Of a DNA stretch of 17,523 nucleotides, positions 14,910 through 17,523 are shown piece by piece. Source of the DNA: Pseudolysobacter sp. GTDB taxonomy: Bacteria > Pseudomonadota > Gammaproteobacteria > Xanthomonadales > Rhodanobacteraceae. The stretch is from contig JANXUW010000044.1 of the NCBI GenBank assembly GCA_025351985.1, positions 1-17,523 of the forward strand. The letters are read 5' to 3'. The first letter of the stretch is position 1, and every line of letters begins with the position of its first letter. The position numbers and the translations under genes were made by a program. The notes under the pieces were generated by a model. The model did not search any database, had not been told where the DNA came from, and saw only the letters and a list, made by a program, of their open reading frames with translations.

Positions 14910-17523
14910 ATGAATGCGATGCCGCGTCGTTTGCTAAGCGTCAGCGTGATCAGTGCACTATTGTTGCCACTGTATGCTGCACCCGTATTTGCCCAGAATC
15001 GCGGAGGGGATGACGCACAAAAGCTCGAAGCTGTCACCGTCACCGGTTCGCGCATCAAGAAAGCCGAAGTCGAAGGGCAAAGCCCGGTAATCACGATCAG
15101 CGCCAAGGACATTGAAGATACCGGCCTCGGCTCGATCGGCGATGTGATCCAGCGCCTGTCGGTATCGGGTTCGTCGCTGAATACCAAATTCAACTCCGCC
15201 GGCAACTTCGGCTTTCCGCCGGATGGTGGCGGCGTCGGTTCCGGTTCGACCACGGTGTCGCTGCGCAACCTCGGTGCCAAACGCACGCTGGTATTGGTCG
15301 ATGGCTTGCGTTGGGTGCCGGAATCGTCCGCGTCCGGCGTCAGCGCCGCGGTCGATCTGAATACGATCCCATCGAGCATTGTCGAGCGCATCGAAATCCT
15401 CACCGACGGCGCTTCATCGCTGTATGGCTCGGACGCGATTGCCGGTGTGATCAATATCATCACCAAGAAAAAGCAGGATGGTCTCGGCCTGCATGTCTAC
15501 GCGGCCAACGGCTCGGTCGGTGACGGCAAAACCTACTCCGGCAACATTTCGCTGGGCACCAGCACCGACAAGTTCGATTTCATCATGGACATCAGTCATT
15601 TCAAGCAGGATGCGATCAGCTCCAGCGAGTGGGATCAATCCACTTTCCCGGTTCCGGGTACCGGCCTGGCGAATGCCAGCGGCGCGATTCCGTTCACCAA
15701 CATCAAATTTTCATCGCCTGGCAACAATACTTACGGTGGCCTGTGCCCGGTGAACAGTCAGGGCGTTGCGGTGTGCCATGTGGTGGCTACCAGCGTTGCC
15801 GGTGCGAACGGGCTGCAGAGTTTCCCGGGTGGATTTCATTCGTTCGGCGATAACGATCCGTTCAACTTTGCACCGTACAACTTGTTGCAGACGCCTTCGG
15901 AGCGTACCGGTATTTTTGCCCAGGGCACGTATCGCATCACCGATAACATCAATTTCAGCATCAAGGGTTTGTACAACACCCGCGACTCGAAAAACCAGGC
16001 CGCACCGGAGCCGATCAATCTCGGCAGCCGTTGCGCCGGAACCGATCTGTGCAGCTCGGTCGGCGTCGATGCCAGCAACCCGTACAACCCGTTTGGTTTC
16101 AGCCTGAGTCCGAACGATCCCAACTTCGGTCTGGGTCGACGCCCGCTCGAAGGCGGTCCGCGTATCTTCAGCCAATCGGTCGATACCAAATATATTTCGG
16201 CGAGCCTGAACGGCACGTTCGATCTCGGCGGACATGCGTATTCGTGGGACGTGAATTTCCTCGACAGCGACAACAAGGCCACGCAGACCGTCACCGGCAC
16301 TTACAATATTCGCCACATCATGACCGCGCTCGGACCGATCAGCGCATGTACCGCGCCGTGTGTTCCGCTGAATATTTTTGGTGGCCCCGGCACGATTACG
16401 CCGCAGATGCTGAATTACATTCTGTTCACCGAGAACGATCGCAGCGACGAAAAGCTCAAGGCTTGGACGGCGAATATTTCCGGCGAGCTGTTCCAGTTGC
16501 CGGCCGGTGCGTTGACCGCTGCGGCGGGTTACGAGCATCGTCGTCTGGACGGTTCGTATACGCCCGATGCCGTGGTGATTGCCGGCGATTCAAACGGCGT
16601 TCCTTCCGGTGCAACCAACGGTGGTTACACCACGAACGAGTATTACGTCGAAATCAATGCACCGCTGCTCGCCGATATTCCGGGCATCAAGCATCTCGAC
16701 CTGAGTGCGGCGTCGCGTTATTCGGATTATTCGAACTTCGGCGGCACCACCAACAACAAGGTCGGTCTGCGCTGGCAGGTATTCGACGACCTGACGTTCC
16801 GCAGCACCTGGGCGGAAGGTTTCCGTGCACCGTCGATCGGTGAATTGTTCAGCAGCTTCTCGCGCTTCGATGCACAGCTGACCGATCCGTGTACCGGCGC
16901 GACCGGCGTCAATGCGGTGAATTGCAAGAAGCTCGGCGTGGCAGATCCGGCCAGCTTCAAGTCCGATCCGCAGATATCGATCATCACCGGTGGCAATAAC
17001 ACGCTGCAGCCGGAAACCTCGACCGCGTTGACCGTCGGCGGTATCTACAGCCCGAGCTGGGCCGAGAATATTTCCTGGGTGCAGAAACTCGATTTCGACC
17101 TGAACTATTACAAGATTCATGTCGACAATGCGATTCAGGCACCGGATGCGCAGACCCAGTTGAATCGCTGCGTCAGCACGCTCGATCCGCTGTACTGCAC
17201 TGGCATTACGCGCAACGGCAGCGGCGCGATCAACGGCTTCAACAACGGCCTGCGCAACCTCGGCCGCATCGATACCAACGGCATCGATTTCGGTGTCAAC
17301 TGGACCGGCGCAGAAACCGGTGTCGGTCGATTCGGTTCGGGCTTGCAAGGCACCTATACGATGAACTATGTCGCCAGGGCGCAGGATACCGGCCTGACCG
17401 AACCGAAGGTGGTCGGTGTCGAAACCGCCGATAGCGCCATCCCGCGCATTCGCGCCACGTTCAACATCAACTGGGCGCTGGAAAACTGGACGGCACGCTG
17501 GACGATGCGCTACATGTCTGCAC
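14910..17523 (+). CDS. TonB-dependent outer-membrane receptor (3' end missing)
   Basis: The first 871 residues of a large receptor that imports a ligand across the outer membrane using TonB/ExbBD energy. A signal peptide spans residues 1-28 (cut after VFA), then a TonB-box-like EAVTVTGSRI (40-49), and a plug domain with VSLRNLGAKRTLVLVDGLRW (116-135) and RIEILTDGASSLYGSDAIAGVINIITKK (160-187). The barrel follows with many alternating aromatic strands and the conserved segment WAEGFRAPSIGELF (634-647). The ten cysteines come as five near pairs: 279/289, 375/381, 480/484, 661/672 and 754/763, probably disulfides in outer loops. The C-terminal strands and final Phe lie beyond the window. The ligand is not predictable; such receptors in Xanthomonadales are many and often serve peptides, sugars or siderophores. 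A good ribosome site precedes ATG 14910. Confidence 0.95.
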   Translation, partial: MNAMPRRLLSVSVISALLLPLYAAPVFAQNRGGDDAQKLEAVTVTGSRIKKAEVEGQSPVITISAKDIEDTGLGSIGDVIQRLSVSGSSLNTKFNSAGNFGFPPDGGGVGSGSTTVSLRNLGAKRTLVLVDGLRWVPESSASGVSAAVDLNTIPSSIVERIEILTDGASSLYGSDAIAGVINIITKKKQDGLGLHVYAANGSVGDGKTYSGNISLGTSTDKFDFIMDISHFKQDAISSSEWDQSTFPVPGTGLANASGAIPFTNIKFSSPGNNTYGGLCPVNSQGVAVCHVVATSVAGANGLQSFPGGFHSFGDNDPFNFAPYNLLQTPSERTGIFAQGTYRITDNINFSIKGLYNTRDSKNQAAPEPINLGSRCAGTDLCSSVGVDASNPYNPFGFSLSPNDPNFGLGRRPLEGGPRIFSQSVDTKYISASLNGTFDLGGHAYSWDVNFLDSDNKATQTVTGTYNIRHIMTALGPISACTAPCVPLNIFGGPGTITPQMLNYILFTENDRSDEKLKAWTANISGELFQLPAGALTAAAGYEHRRLDGSYTPDAVVIAGDSNGVPSGATNGGYTTNEYYVEINAPLLADIPGIKHLDLSAASRYSDYSNFGGTTNNKVGLRWQVFDDLTFRSTWAEGFRAPSIGELFSSFSRFDAQLTDPCTGATGVNAVNCKKLGVADPASFKSDPQISIITGGNNTLQPETSTALTVGGIYSPSWAENISWVQKLDFDLNYYKIHVDNAIQAPDAQTQLNRCVSTLDPLYCTGITRNGSGAINGFNNGLRNLGRIDTNGIDFGVNWTGAETGVGRFGSGLQGTYTMNYVARAQDTGLTEPKVVGVETADSAIPRIRATFNINWALENWTARWTMRYMSA

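Noticed and set aside
15711..16538. A 275-codon minus-strand frame inside the TonB receptor
   Set aside because: The receptor frame is continuous and motif-rich; this is an antisense by-product.
1..17523. CRISPR arrays, tRNA/rRNA genes, phage or secretion gene clusters, complete insertion sequences
   Set aside because: No regularly spaced repeats, no tRNA-like cloverleaf, no transposase or phage protein motifs were seen on either strand.

Overview
The window looks like chromosomal DNA of a high-GC gammaproteobacterium of the Xanthomonadales/Lysobacterales type (Rhodanobacteraceae- or Xanthomonadaceae-like). The basis is gene content and protein style: a rpsU-yqeY-dnaG cluster divergent from tsaD, a class II CCA-adding enzyme, an NDUFA9-like protein, an SLT70-type transglycosylase and a large cysteine-paired TonB-dependent receptor. 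The taxonomic call is inference from recall; no search was run.

Region 1 (1-3760) is a leftward macromolecular-synthesis block: rpsU (S21), a structured 54-nt intercistronic hairpin, yqeY, a 142-bp imperfect palindrome, a leftward intrinsic-terminator-like hairpin, dnaG, and an FAD-dependent oxidoreductase whose ATG overlaps the dnaG stop and which runs off the left edge. rpoD, the classical partner after dnaG, is not seen immediately downstream.

Region 2 (3735-5732) runs rightward: tsaD (tRNA t6A synthesis), then folB and folK, which overlap by one base and act in dihydropteroate synthesis. Region 3 (5733-8082) is more accessory: a REP-like palindrome, a six-helix membrane protein of DUF6159 type with an apparent one-base deletion in its fifth codon region, an A+T-richer four-helix orphan membrane protein, short repeats, and a leftward overlapping DUF4160/DUF2442 pair.

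Region 4 (8083-14571) holds conserved housekeeping genes: a PTR1/FolM-type pteridine reductase (leftward), a divergent COG1565/MidA-type methyltransferase (rightward, with a sigma-54-like motif upstream), and a leftward set slt, NDUFA9-like, cca. Region 5 (14572-17523) is a 338-bp control region followed by the first 871 codons of a TonB-dependent outer-membrane receptor, cut by the right edge.

Folate/pterin genes (folB, folK, pteridine reductase) lie within about 4 kb, separated by the accessory stretch. I found no rRNA, tRNA, CRISPR array, complete insertion sequence or clear new multi-gene system. The most checkable oddities are the T-tract frameshift, the rpsU-yqeY hairpin, the 142-bp palindrome, the DUF4160/DUF2442 overlap and the sigma-54-like site.
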